Shown one piece after another: positions 31,801 through 43,029 of a DNA stretch of 64,000 bases. The notes under the pieces were generated by a model. That model saw nothing but the letters and a program-made list of their open reading frames with translations. It searched no databases and had not been told where the DNA came from. The first letter of the stretch is position 1. Every line of letters starts with the position of its first letter. The position numbers were made by a program, and so were the translations under genes. Source of the DNA: Allolobophora icterica (Eukaryota > Annelida > Clitellata > Crassiclitellata > Lumbricidae); contig OY744606.1 in assembly GCA_963556255.1 (NCBI GenBank), positions 78,580,141 through 78,644,140 of the forward strand, written 5' to 3'.

Positions 31801-32167
31801 ACCCAACCTGAAAGAGACAGTGAGCATGCAGGCTGAAAGAGACAATGAGCGGGCAGGCTGAAAGAGACAGTGAGCGGGCAGGCTGAAAGAGGCAGTGAGC
31901 AGGCAAGGCTGAAAGCGACAGTGAGCAGGCAGGCTGAAAGAGACAATGAGCAGGCTGAAAGAGACAGTGAGCATGCAGGCTGAAAGAGACAGTGAGCAGG
32001 CAGGCTGAAAGAGACAGTGAGCAGGCAGGCTGAAAGAGCCAGTGAGCTGGCAGGCTGAAAGAGACGGTGAGCAGGCAAGACTGAAAGAGACGGTGAGCAG
32101 GCAAGGCTGAAAGAGACAGTGAGCACACAGGCTGAAAGAGACAGTGAGCACACAGGCTGAAAGAGGT
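31801..32167. repeat. 25-bp minisatellite (about 14 units)
   Basis: The unit GCTGAAAGAGACAGTGAGCA plus GGCAG, with point variants. All three minus-strand frames are open because the unit lacks stops; these Ser/Leu/Ala/Cys-rich frames are not genes. Confidence 0.95.
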
Positions 32168-32980
32168 AAGTCTTAAGCTTAGACCCGAAATGACTTTTGT
32201 GGACTCTTCTCGAAACTTTGATAACTTTTCTGGAAATTTCACAGATTTCTGCTCATTTTCTTGTAACCTTCTGAGGGTTGCTAAATGCATAAATGGTCTT
32301 CTTTGTGAGTAGTTAACGATTACCCAAATCAGTTTGTATAGGTGGCCACTCATTGGTGTGTGGCCCATGCTCCAATGAGGGTGTGGGGAGAGGCTACTCT
32401 GGATCCACCATTGACTGGAAACTAATTTATTTCTGCTCATAAATATTCAGAATGTTAGAAATATTTATTTTGCTGACTTATGAATTTCGTGTTTTTGAAT
32501 GTGGCCCTTTATCGCTGTTTATTGCGAACCAATTTCTGGTCTTAAATATTCGGAGTATTGCATAATATTAATTTCACAGATGTGTGAATTTCGCAGCATT
32601 TGAATCGGGCTCAGGTGCGACAGGGAATGAGCTCCATAAGTCACCTGTGGATGAGTTATGATATTGCGCCGATCATCGTTTTATTAGAGCAAATTTCTTA
32701 TTAGTCATTCATCCATCTACTGTAAACTCTTTAAACTAATGTCTAGTTCTGGAAGACACAATCCTCAGTAGCCACAGGTCCAATATACATCAGTTATCTA
32801 GAGCACAGCCATTGCAGCCAACAGTCTTAGAAGTAATGGCTGGAAACAGGAGACACAAATGATTATAGTTAGTAGTAGTAGTATTAGTATAATTAGTATT
32901 AGTAATATGGTTACAGAAAGATATTTCAAGGTTTTCGTTTTGCTAGCGTACTCCCAGGAACTCGGCTATTAAAAAGTTCA
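32168..32980. other. Unassigned DNA
   Basis: There is a short TAGTAG/TTAGTAT run at 32866-32905. Nothing else is recognised. Confidence 0.5.
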
Positions 32981-32984
32981 ATGT

Positions 32985-33670
32985 GATGCAGTACAATACT
33001 ATCCAATTTAATGCAGTGAAATGCAATGTTATGCAATACAATATGCTACAGTGTAATACAGTAGAATACACTGCAATGTGATCAATGCAATACATTGCCA
33101 TATAATGCAGTACAATACAAATCAATGCAATACAGTGCGATGCATGCAGACACAAAACTGAGATAATTATCTGACTATTGGACATTGTCTAATGTACAAT
33201 GAAACAACTTTGTTGGCCAAAAGGGTTTTGGCCATATTAATAACTGATCCTTTCAGACATTGCTACCTTTCAGAGTGTGGTCTGTCGGTCATTAAGTAAA
33301 ATGACAGTTGTCAGATATTATACTTGGCTGTAACACTAAGATATGAAGATTAAGTAACATAGGGTTATTGGGCTTCTATTAGGCTCCTCAGAAGCCTTGC
33401 TAGAACACTACAGCACAATACACTGCAATACAACAATGTGATAATGTAATACAAAGTGGTGCACTACAATTGCAATACAATACAATACAATACAATAAGA
33501 TACAATTCAAAGAGATACAATGTGGTGCAATGCATTGCAATAAAATTCCATGCAAATGAATTAAATGCTATGGAATGCAGTACATTCCAGTGCATATAAT
33601 ACAATGCAATACAATCATCGTAATTTGCAACTTTAATTCCATGCAATAGATTTAAATGCAGTACACTGGA
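32985..33670. repeat. Degenerate (ACAAT)n sequence in two patches
   Basis: Patches at 32985-33150 and 33405-33665 consist of drifting AATGCAGTACAATACAAT words. The unit equals one of the LINE tails, so these may be expanded and decayed LINE tails. The 250 bp between them is unassigned. Confidence 0.7.
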
Positions 33671-33970
33671 ATTCGGTATTAAACTTTTGAAAATGCCAGT
33701 TCAAAGCAAGCGCTCAGCGGTCAACCTCTTAGCCAAACACTGTCAGGCAATTATGAGGCTCACCAGCTGTGCCGCGCAATTATACAAAAACATCTACTAA
33801 TTTACGGTAGTGCCTGATAAATTTAAAACGGACTAATAGGCTTCTGCCTGTTTTTACGCAACACCGTGGGACTTGAACCTTGCACATGATATTTAGAGGT
33901 TTACACAATTCCAATAGGCCGCCGCCGACAATGAGGCAGGTCCGCGTGGAGGGTGTGACGGAGGGTACTG
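33671..33970. other. Unassigned DNA
   Basis: No recognised feature. Confidence 0.5.
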
Positions 33971-33972
33971 AA

Positions 33973-34530
33973 TATATTGATTAGGCTGAATAGATGGAAT
34001 AGGCTGAATAGATTGAATAGGCTGAATAGATTGAATAGGCTGAATATATTGAATAGTCTGAATAGATTGAATAGGCTGAATAGATTGACTGGCCGAATAG
34101 ATTGAATAGGCTGAATAGATTGAATAGGGTGAATAGATTGAATAGGCTGAATAGATTGAATAAGCTGGATGGATTGATAGGCCGAATAGATTGAATAGGC
34201 TGAATAGATTGAATAGGCTAATAGATTGAATAAGCTGGATAGATTGATTGGCCGAATAGATTGAATAGGCTGAATAGATTGAATAGGCTAATAGATTGAA
34301 TAGGCTAATAGATTGAATAAGCTGGATGGATTGATAGGCCGAATAGATTGAATAGGCTGAATAGATTGAATAGGCTAATAGATTGAATAAGCTGGATAGA
34401 TTGATTGGCCGAATAGATTGAATAGGCTGAATAGATTGAATAGGCTAATAGATTGAATAAGCTGGATGGATTGATAGGCCGAATAGATTGAATAGGCTGA
34501 ATAGATTGATAGGCTGAACTGGATAGACGG
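33973..34530. repeat. 18-bp minisatellite with higher-order structure
   Basis: The basic unit is AATAGATTGAATAGGCTG. Variant units (AAGCTGGATGGATTGATAGG, AAGCTGGATAGATTGATTGG) recur in a fixed order from about 34150 to 34500, giving a higher-order repeat on top of the 18-mer. Confidence 0.93.
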
Positions 34531-34789
34531 CGCTTCATTTGTCGTGTGTACTTGAAACGTTAGGCGATTTATAGTGTTTAACTCAAGTATTGTTGTATTT
34601 GGGCTTGACGTCATGATATTCAATATGATTGTAATTGTATTGTAAATGCGTATTTATGTGGAGCTTATGTGAGATATCTCATAAGAGGTGATCCCGACAT
34701 GACTACACAAATCAGATCTAGATACAATACAATACAAAGTTATCGGATATTGTCCGACTTCCAGAATGCAGAAGTACACACATGACCAT

Positions 34790-34905
34790 GCGAAAGAACA
34801 TCGATGGCACTGAGCAACTGTGAGCAAAGAACTTGCTCAAGGTCCTTACACAGTGACCGCTTCAGTGGTGGATCGAACCCGTATGAACACTCACGTGATA
34901 GGTGT
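34790..34905 (-). mobile_element. tRNA-derived SINE (Thr-like family), partial
   Basis: On the minus strand: GGGTTCGATCCACCACTGAA, GCGGTCACTGTGTAAGGACC, TTGAGCAAGTTCTTTGCTCA and GTTGCTCAGTGCCATCGATG. The body matches the Thr-like SINE; the A-box half is degraded. Confidence 0.75.
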
Positions 34906-35404
34906 ATGATAATATTATGATATTGACAGTAAGTAGTGATGATGATAATAATGATGATGATCAATAGAAATAAATAATAAAAATAAAGTAGTGTTCTACA
35001 CCATCTAGATTTTGTCCTTTGGGTTTAATAAAATAATAATAATTTTAAAAATTACTTTGGTCTGATGTGTACTTCTACTAGTGTGTGGAATTATACTATT
35101 ATTGCTTTACCAGAGTTATTCTAGTTTTCGTTGTTTTCATTTATGTATGTTGTCTCCGGAACCGGTCATTGCATTTCGTTGTTTCGCTTTCCTACGAATC
35201 AGCCCCCATTCAGTGTTCTATGATGTTAAAATTGAAACTGAAAACAATAGTGTCTACTCTCACTAGGCATTTGCACTGCCAGCATTGCCCATGAGCTTAG
35301 GCTCTATATGGGTCCCACATGGGAATATGGGCCACATATGGGCATGCTGTCGCCCTATCATCTGTACTAATTGCTTATCCACCATCGGCTGTCTCTGTCT
35401 TACG
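34906..35404. other. Unassigned DNA
   Basis: There are short GATGAT/AATAA runs at 34935-35050. No gene is recognised. Confidence 0.5.
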
Positions 35405-35520
35405 GACTGATTTACTGGATATTGATCTGAATGGTGTTTGGTTTTGGTTCGCCTTCAGTTGATGCCTTGTGCATTAGACACTGGCGCCATAGAGGTTACT
35501 AATTATAATTATAATTATGG
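35405..35520 (+). mobile_element. LINE 3' end, AATTAC-tail family
   Basis: GGACTGATTTACTGGATATT, then GATGCCTTGTGCATTAGACA, CTGGCGCCATAGAGGTTACT and an AATTATAATTAT tail. This is a plus-strand copy of the 3' UTR found with its RT at 54.72-55.12 kb. Confidence 0.8.
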
Positions 35521-36115
35521 ATGGAAATCTATTGTTTGGGCTTCACATGTGTTCAGGGTCCCACCACTGTTGACTCTGCTAGTTTTCTGTACACTGTTTT
35601 GTGTACTGATGAAATTTACGTTTTTGGTGGCATTTTATATGATATTGATTATTTTTTTTACAAGTAACGCTATATGACGCTATATAAATTTCAACTTACA
35701 ATTACACATTAAACTGCAAATTAAAACTACAACTTACAGTTATTTGTTACAGTTACACGTTACAGTTACAAAATTTCAATTAGAAAGTACAAAGAACAAT
35801 TACAGATTACAATTGCAATGCCTTTTCTGCTGCAACTTTATGAGAATAAACTCTCATTAGAAAATAAATATATTTTACATGAAGATATTTAATAAGACAA
35901 AAATAGCACCTTTGATGAAAATCAGGATGCAGAGTAGTAATTTTATTTCGAGTTATTTCCGGTTTATGCTAAAATTAATTTTAATTAGAAGTTTAATTAA
36001 TTGGGATCAGATGACAATAACAGCGCTGTGCTGTGTTGCGTTTTGTTGTCATTTCATTGTAGATCATTGTGCAAAATTAAAAATCTATTTTTCTGTTGGG
36101 TGATGTTAGGAATTG
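35521..36115. other. LINE-like tail, otherwise unassigned
   Basis: GACGCTATATAAATTTCAAC (35676-35695) is followed by drifting ACAATTAC/GTTACA words to about 35815. This is a LINE 3' motif with a decayed tail. The remainder is unassigned. Confidence 0.5.
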
Positions 36116-36404
36116 CCCTAAAACAGAGACACGTCTTCGAATCGGATTATTATTATAATTATTATTATTGTTAAATTTTTATTGTCATTGTCATTGTCAT
36201 CATCACCGTCGTCGTCGTCATCATTATTAATCAAAAGACGAACAAACGGACAGATGGACGGAGACGGTGGACAAACGTTGGTATAGATGGAAAGGGAGTG
36301 GTAGAGCTACAGAAGCATAGAGAGAGAAACAGAGCCTGACAGCTGGACATGCATAGAATGAGACAGAGCAATGTACACAGTGAACTAGAGACAGGCTGAG
36401 AGAG
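36116..36404. repeat. ATT and TCATTG/GTC simple repeats
   Basis: Short (ATT), (TTGTCA) and (CGTCGT) runs at 36145-36235. The rest is GA-biased. Confidence 0.6.
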
Positions 36405-36458
36405 ACACACCAAGGCACAGAGAAACGGCCACAGACAGACAGACAGACAGACAGACAT

Positions 36459-36501
<43 letters not shown>

Positions 36502-36640
36502 CAGATAGTGACATCGTTACTGAGTATGACTGAACGAAAAACCATCACAGACACATTGACACAGGAATACAGAGACAGGCAAGTAGACAGACAGACATAG
36601 ATACAAACAAACATATACAGACAGGCAGACAGAGAAGATG
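36405..36640. repeat. (CAGA)n microsatellite
   Basis: CAGA tetranucleotides, densest at 36432-36500, with degenerate flanks. Confidence 0.9.
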
Positions 36641-36659
36641 GCTAAAGGTGTTTTAGGTT

Positions 36660-37385
36660 GAGGTCGAAGTTCTGTATGCAATAAGGAGGAGAGTAAGAGG
36701 AGAAGGAGGAGGAATAAAGAGAAGAAGGTGAAGCAGGAGAAGGAATAAGAGGAGGAGTTAGGGTAGGAGAAAGAGGAGAGGAAGAGCAGAAGGCGGAGGA
36801 AGGAGAATAGGAGAAGTATGAATAAGAGAAGGTGAGAAGGAATAAGAGGAGGAATTAGTGTAGGAGGAGTTAGTGTAGGAGGAAGAGGAGGAGCTAGTGT
36901 AGGAGGAAGAGGAGAAGGTGGAAGAAGAATAGGAGGAGTAGGAATAAGAGAAGAAGGAGGCAGAGGAGGAGGAAGAGCAGTAGGATGAGGAAGAGGAGTA
37001 GGAGGAGGAGAAATTAGGGAAATAGAAGGAGGAAGAAGAATGGAATGATGACGAAGAGGAGTAGGAGGAACAGAAGAAGGAAGAGGAGGAGGAGGAGGAG
37101 GAGGAAGAAGAAGAATAGGAGGAGGACGAAGAGGAGGGGAGGAGGAATCAGAGAAGGAGATGGAGGAGCAGGAGGATGGGTAAGAGGAGGAGTTAGTGTA
37201 GTAGGTGTAGGAGGAGGAAGGGGAGGAGGAGGAGGAGAGGGAAGAGGAGGAAGAGGTGTATTAGTAGTAGGAGTAGGAGGAAGAAGATGAGGAGGAAGAG
37301 AAGAAGGTGAAAGACTAGGAGTCGGACGAGGAGTACAAGGAAGAGGAAGAGGACTAGGAGGAGGAGGAAGAGGAGGACCTTGTCC
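36660..37385. repeat. Purine tract (GGA/GAA)n, about 720 bp
   Basis: The plus strand is nearly all purine. It is followed, after about 50 bp of mixed sequence, by a pyrimidine tract (37438-37560, CTCC/TCTGTCCTTC). Long frames (poly-Arg/Lys/Glu, or Pro/Leu/Ser on the other strand) come from composition. Confidence 0.9.
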
Positions 37386-37609
37386 TGTCTCTCCAACTCC
37401 TGTACTTAATATGAAGAGCATGAGGCTGTGCATATGATCTTCCGCCTGTCCTTCCCCTCCTCTGTCCTTCTCCTCTGTCCTTCTCCTCTGTCCTTCTCCT
37501 CCCCTGTCCTTCCCCTCCTCTGTCCTTCTCCTCCTCTGTGCTTCCCCTCCTCTCCGTCTGACCTGGCCTCGATTTCCGTCGGAATTTCAGACCTCGTTTG
37601 TACCTAGTC

Positions 37610-37980
37610 GCCCTACTTACGCCTCTGCCTGCTTGCTTGTGCCTGTGTATTTGTGTGCTTCTTTGGTCGTCTGTACGTTTGTGTTTGTGTGTTGTTGTTT
37701 CTATGTACGTTTTTGCTTGTGTGTGTGTATGTGTGTTTGCATGTTGCCGTGTGCTTGTGTGTTTGTGTTCCTGCTTGTGCGCTTGGATATGTGTGTGTGT
37801 TCATCTTTTGTATGTGTTTGTATGTGCATTCGTTTCTTCTTCGATGTGTATGTATATATGTTATGTATGCACGTACTAAGCTTATGTATGTACATATGTT
37901 TGCATGTATGTATCTGTATTGTTCATTTAAATAGGGTCTTTTAAACCTCTGAAATGTGTGTGTGTGTGCAGTTATGTTTG
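37610..37980. repeat. (TG)n-rich degenerate repeat
   Basis: Drifting GTGTGT/TATGTATG/TTGTGT words. No gene. Confidence 0.8.
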
Positions 37981-38084
37981 CATATTGTTCTGTTGACATA
38001 TTTCAATGTACGTTGGGCTATGGTAGACGTGTATCTATGTAGCTTGGCATTCGCTATACTCGCGATACAGATAGAGAGCCATAC

Positions 38085-38124
38085 AGACAGACGGACGGCG
38101 GACGGACCGACCGACGGACGGACG

Positions 38125-38166
<42 letters not shown>

Positions 38167-38170
38167 GACG
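38085..38170. repeat. (CGGA)n and (CAGA)n microsatellites
   Basis: GGACGGAC then CAGACAGA runs, ending GAGAGAGA. Confidence 0.9.
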
Positions 38171-38639
38171 GAGAGAGAGACCTCTCAAATGCCTGTTTAC
38201 AGTGTATTGCCGACTCGTATTTGCATTTTACCAGCGATTGCCAACCGTTGTGTGTGTGTGTAGGCAATGCTGTGCCACCACTCGCCTCGGCCGCTCTCGG
38301 CGGTTCTCTGGCCATAGCCTCCTCTTCGGGCGCATTCGATAGGCAAGAGAGTAAATAAGTAAGCAGATCGTAAGCGTAAGCCGCGCGTGCGTCGGACCGC
38401 ACATCCGTAGACTTTAATCCAGGGTCCGGGCTTGGATCCATTTCCAATTTCGCCGCATTCTCCTGATCCTCAGCCGGTGATCCGCTTTAATGTTCGTACT
38501 ATGGCGTTATTTTTCACATGAGAAACAAAATGTCTTCTTATCTTCTTGTGTGTTTTCTTCAGTCCTTTTATTTGTTTCTCTTTCAGTCATCTTGCTTCTT
38601 GTTTACTCTTTTCTTTATGTTGCTGTTGTTGTTGTACAT
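38171..38639. other. Mostly unassigned; possible terminal exon at 38263-38356
   Basis: A GT-rich run ending TGTGTAG is followed by an in-frame stretch with GC-rich third positions (NAVPPLASAALGGSLAIASS...) and a stop at 38356. This could be an acceptor plus a last exon, but there is no similarity I recognise. Confidence 0.25.
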
Positions 38640-38745
38640 TGGAATTAGTAGCTTCTACTACGTCGGTGTCTAATGCACAAGGCAGTCATTGATGGTGCAA
38701 CAAAACCAAACCATAATCAGAGCCATTTGTCTTTGTCAGTAAGTT
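38640..38745 (-). mobile_element. LINE 3' end, AATTAC-tail family
   Basis: Plus-strand GGAATTAGTAGCTTCTACTA, CGTCGGTGTCTAATGCACAA and GGCAGTCATTGATGGTGCAA. This is a minus-strand copy of the shared 3' UTR. Confidence 0.75.
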
Positions 38746-38832
38746 TTATTACCCACCTACCTAGCTACCTAACTGTCTAACTTTCCAACTTTACTCGTAT
38801 CGAGTTAAATCCATACTTAGTTGCTTGTCTAC

Positions 38833-38834
<2 letters not shown>

Positions 38835-38893
<59 letters not shown>

Positions 38894-38897
38894 TATT

Positions 38898-38968
<71 letters not shown>

Positions 38969-39145
38969 GCATTCATTAAGCGCCACTATTAAAGGACCAA
39001 TCGTCAATCGGTCATGCTGAACAATTGTGAGTGAAGGACTTGTTCAAGGTCCCTACACAGTAACCGTCTCAGAGGAAGAGGTTTGAACCCATACTCTCCG
39101 CATTACAAGGCAGGCGCTCTAACCAATCGGGTGCCATGTCCACTT
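38835..39145 (-). mobile_element. tRNA-Thr-like SINE with (AAT)n tail, most complete copy
   Basis: On the minus strand from 39145: a tRNA-like head with A box GATTGGTTAGAGCGCC, anticodon loop CTTGTAA (TGT, threonine) and B box GGGTTCAAACC. A body with GAGACGGTTACTGTGTAGGG and CAAGTCCTTCACTCACAATT follows. The 3' end is GCGCTTAATGAATGCATAAT and a long (AAT)n tail (plus-strand ATT, 38835-38968). Confidence 0.85.
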
Positions 39146-39904
39146 ACTTATGTTTATATGTGATATGTGTGCATGTCTGACTGTCACCGTCTGTATGTAT
39201 GTATGTATATATTGTTTGTATACGTATGTACATATACATCAGTTTAGATCGTTGTAAACACCTCACAACAGCGCTGATGTAAGCAAGCTTGTTGTTATCT
39301 ACTTCTTACTTATTTAGTTATTTACTTGCTGCTTGATTAAAACCGACTTCTGCAGTATTACTGACCGGTTTTGTGGCACATACTTGAAATGCTTATGAGT
39401 TCTTTTTCTCTTATTCACCCAGCGCGTAAATGCCAAATTTTTAAAGCACTACTCGAAAGCTAAGCGCAAGGCACCAGCTTATTCACGAGCGCTGCGTCAC
39501 GTCAAAGGGGTTATCCAGAGATGTCCAGTAGAGATGTGATTGCCGGTATATCAGTGGATTGCCAGAGTGTCGGTGGTGATGCCAGAATGTCAGTGGTGGT
39601 GGTGGTGTCAACTGTCAGCCGTTGGGGGTATAAGAGGTGAAATTAACAGTCTGCCACTCCTGGGCCAAGGTTTCTGCCGCCGCAAAGATTTATGTTCCGA
39701 GGTTTTAACTTCGACTAATATAAATATGATTATACTTATTAAGTCAATTTTTGTTTCTTAATTTTTAATTTTTTTTCCCTCTGGAATGTGCCGCCCCTAG
39801 GACCTGGCGTTGTTTGTCCCCAATGCAAATCATCCACTGCAGTGTTGATACTTCGTGCCCTGGTATTATACGATCTGCTGTAACATCGCTGATTGGTTGA
39901 GCAT
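39146..39904. other. Unassigned DNA
   Basis: There is a short TGTATG run at 39190-39230. No gene is recognised. Confidence 0.5.
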
Positions 39905-40100
39905 TCGGCTTTGTATCGTATCGTATCGTATTTGGAGATTTGTATAGCCCCGCTCACAGCTGAGGCCATTCAGTAGTGCAAAGGCCCCGAGATAAGAAAA
40001 AGGTTTTAAGCAGGGAAAGGGATGTAGGAAGAGATCCAGAAAGTCAGGTTACCCCTAGAAAGGAAGGAAGGGCATTCCACAGGGAGGGCCCTATGTTGTT
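39905..40100 (-). mobile_element. LINE 3' end with (ACGAT)n tail
   Basis: The minus strand encodes a decayed GPSLWNALPSF...LKTFS RT tail, then GGGGCTATACAAATCTCCAA and (ACGAT)n. It is related to the family at 23.44 kb but has a different tail unit. Confidence 0.75.
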
Positions 40101-40927
40101 AATTAGTTATTAATGTAAGTCACTGCAATGAAGACTAGCCATCGTACTTTGAAATCCTGAGGGATCACATGTACCTAAGATAAATATAATAGTAATAATA
40201 ATTGTTATTGTTATTGTAATTGATGCTATGTCAATTAATTATTTACTCTATGCTTTTCAACAAGGCAACGAAACTTCAAATCCAATTTCCTTTGTTTATT
40301 TCCACCAAGAAAAAAACAAATAAAATTCAGACTTGGGAAGTCCTGTCCAAGGCTTTTTGAATGTTTAAAGAGCCTAAAACTCATAAACCTTAAAAGCTTA
40401 CTTCTTACACCCTTTTCTAACACGTGCTGTATGATGCTGGCATCGAAAATTAAGAATGAGACGAGATGGAAGCTGGCTGATAAGATAAGACTATCGAATC
40501 TCTACTTCGTGCCATCGCGGAGCAATCCTCGCCTGCACGGCTTTTTTCTTTTCTTTAAAGTTCTCTAAATATCTCATTTCGAGCGGAAGTTGGTGATTGA
40601 CTTTATCGCTTCGGTTCATGCTATATTCTCCTACAATGCCCTGAGTCTTTGAGCATACCCCGGCTGCTTAAATACGCTCGCCGAATGTGCAGGAGGCGCT
40701 CTGAGCATACCTGGAGCTGATGTGAAATGCACCCTGACAATACTAGTCTGTTGCGGGAAGTTAAAGGTGTAGGAAGTGTATTAGCAATGTCAGAAGCGTT
40801 GTGTATGGTCCACATTTTGCTAAAATACTTGACCTGATTGTGCTAATGGCATAAGCCATGTGATTTCAAGATAAAGTCGATAAATTTGGCGATGAAGGTA
40901 ACTTCCGTGTCTTTGGCCTGGTTTTGC
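40101..40927. other. Unassigned DNA
   Basis: Small open frames (40235-40423 and 40621-40815, minus) have no recognisable similarity. No repeat family is identified. Confidence 0.5.
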
Positions 40928-41100
40928 GGGACACCGTAGCCGATTGGTTTGCAGCGCTTGCCTTGTAGCGCAGGGGTTCGAGCTCCTCCTCCCCTGAGAT
41001 GGTTACTGTGTAGGGACCTTGATCAAGTCCTTCACTCACAATTGCTCAGCACCATCGATTGATGCTGATCGTTAGATTGTGGTGCTCAATAAATGCATTT
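40928..41100 (+). mobile_element. tRNA-Thr-like SINE
   Basis: A box CCGATTGGTTTGCAGCGC, anticodon loop CTTGTAG, B box GGGGTTCGAGCTC, then GAGATGGTTACTGTGTAGGG, CAAGTCCTTCACTCACAATT and GCTCAGCACCATCGATTGAT. The 3' end is GGTGCTCAATAAATGC, with no long tail. Confidence 0.85.
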
Positions 41101-41930
41101 TCTTAGCTGTGGTTGTCTGTATTGTTTAATTTACAATGAAGAGTGTAGCTTGTTGGCTGTGCTTGTCTTATAGTTTATCTTCTTTGTTGTTGTAGACAAC
41201 AAAACCTGAAGTTTTGTGGCTGTGGTTGTCTGTTGTTAAGATGCATAATCTTCTTCTGGTTGTCTGTTGTCTTTTTCGAGACTTTCCGTTGTGTTGACAA
41301 CGAGCGTCTCTGATCAGCAAACACTGTGAGAGGCGCTTTATAAATGTTTAGGTACAATACAATACAATACAATACGACAACCGTAATTAGTTTGGTTGTC
41401 CATAGTCTGTTTTCAAGTTATTTCCGTTGTCTGAACAATAAAGACCACATTTCTTTTGGTTGTCCTTTGTCTGTTGTCAGATTCTTCTGTCTGAGCATCA
41501 TTAAGTTCACTGTTGTCTTTTCAAGACTTTCTGTTGCATGGACAACAAGGATTGCAGTTTTTGTGGTTTTCTGTTGTCTAGTTCTTCCGTTTACAGTAGG
41601 TGTATAAATCTTCTTCTGGTTGTCTGTTGTCTTTCAAGACTCCTACCGTTGTTCTGGACAACTAGCTGTGGTTGACCACCAGGGTTCTACAATTGTCGTA
41701 TCCATTGTCGAAAGAAGGAAGACTGCAATTCCAATGCAATTGCAATATCTTGGTTGGACTTTCTCCGTTGTTTGAACAACTAGCGGCACAGGTTTATCTC
41801 TTGTTGTCCGTTGTCCTTTAGTTACCTTTTCCGTTGCTCTGGACAACAGAGACTGCAATTTCTTCGTTGTGGTTGTCCGATGTCTCTTGTCAAGTCCTTC
41901 CGTCTGAGCAGGTGCTTAATCTCTTTCAAT
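41101..41930. repeat. Tandem array of about 80-bp units with a LINE insertion
   Basis: About nine units carry GGTTGTC(T/C)GTTGTC, a CAAGAC(T)TTCCGTTG core and GGACAAC. GTTGTC and GACAAC can pair within each unit. A LINE 3' end (CAAACACTGTGAGAGGCGCT, TTATAAATGTTTAGGTACAA and ACAAT repeats) interrupts one unit at about 41317-41375. Confidence 0.8.
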
Positions 41931-41936
41931 TCCACC

Positions 41937-42050
41937 CTCATCCGTCCGTCCGTCCGTCCGTCCGTCCGTCCGTCCGTCCGTCCGTCCGTCCGTCCGTCCG
42001 TCCGTCCGTCCGTCCGTCCGTCCGTCCGTCCGTCCGTCCGTCCGTCTGTC
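41937..42050. repeat. (CCGT)n microsatellite
   Basis: About 27 perfect CCGT units. They make RPSV-type open frames in all phases, which are not genes. Confidence 0.96.
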
Positions 42051-42547
42051 CTTTGCCTGTTTAATGGGTCCCCGGCTATTCGTTAATTTCTTATAAATTT
42101 TTTATGACTTCGCGACGAATTTCGTTGTGTGAATATCGCAGGATGAGGTATCAGGAGGATACTGATGGAGGATATAGATACTGGATAAGGCCATGCTGGC
42201 TGTGATGGTCATAACGAGAAACTGACGCGTAATATTGATAAGGACATCCGGAAGTGACAGTTTTAAGGATGGTGTCACACTGGCTTTGATAATGCTAGGG
42301 ATAATTATACTAAAAGGTTTATTGGGAAGTGTATACTATATTGGCTGTAGTACTGCTGAGGGTATAATAGATATGATACTGATAAGTAGGTCTTGATAAG
42401 CTGTGATATTGATAATGAAACGATAGTAATAGTTATACTGATGATGATGACGGTGATGATTATGATGGTGATAACAATGTTGACAAAGGCTCCTGCATTG
42501 ATGATGCATTTTTTAGATAATCTGTGTGATGTAATGATAATAACGGT
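42051..42547. other. Unassigned; GATA/TGATGA-rich
   Basis: Drifting GATAAT/TGATGA words. No gene. Confidence 0.5.
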
Positions 42548-42815
42548 TCTGGGACTTTTCGCCCCCGGAAGATTCGCCCCCGACATTTCGCCCCCGGAAG
42601 TTTCGCCCCCGTCGATCCAGCTTCTAGTCTTAGTTTACATTTTCATCATTGATTCCGCTTCTAGTCTTCTAGTTACATTTTCATCGCTAATCCAGCTTCT
42701 AGTCTTAGTTACATTTTCATCAAAGATCCCGGAGGCGAAACTTCCAGAGGGCGAATCTTCCCGGGGGCGAAATGTCGGGGGCGATTCTTCCGGGGGCGAA
42801 ATTTCCGTATCCCGG
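42548..42815. mobile_element. Mutator-like miniature element (268 bp)
   Basis: Long terminal inverted repeats (about 60-80 bp) are built of TTTCGCCCCCGGAAG and ATTCGCCCCCGACA subunits. They are flanked by a perfect 10-bp target duplication, TAATAACGGT (42538-42547 and 42816-42825). Long inverted repeats with a 9-11-bp duplication fit Mutator-like elements. The centre holds three tandem units of CAGCTTCTAGTCTTAGTTAC plus ATTTTCATC. There is no transposase frame. Confidence 0.85.
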
Positions 42816-42825
42816 TAATAACGGT

Positions 42826-43029
42826 ATTTATGAAGCCATTTATATCGGTTATGATAATAGTGATAGTAGTGGTGATAACGCTAATGATAATAATGATTGT
42901 GATAATGATATTAAGGATAATGATATAGTGATAATGATATTGATAGTGATATCACGTGATAATGATATCGCGGTAGACTTATCGTGGATATATAGAGGGA
43001 CGCAAAATGCCATCTCTAGAAACTGTCCT
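42826..43029. repeat. Degenerate GATAAT repeat
   Basis: AT-rich GATAATGATA words to about 42975, then unassigned sequence. Confidence 0.7.

Noticed and set aside
31737..32440. Three overlapping minus-strand open frames rich in Leu/Ser/Cys/Ala
   Set aside because: The 25-bp minisatellite lacks stop codons in three frames. The repeated peptides are a by-product.
41811..42086. RPSV-repeat protein
   Set aside because: Translation of a CCGT tetranucleotide array in every frame.
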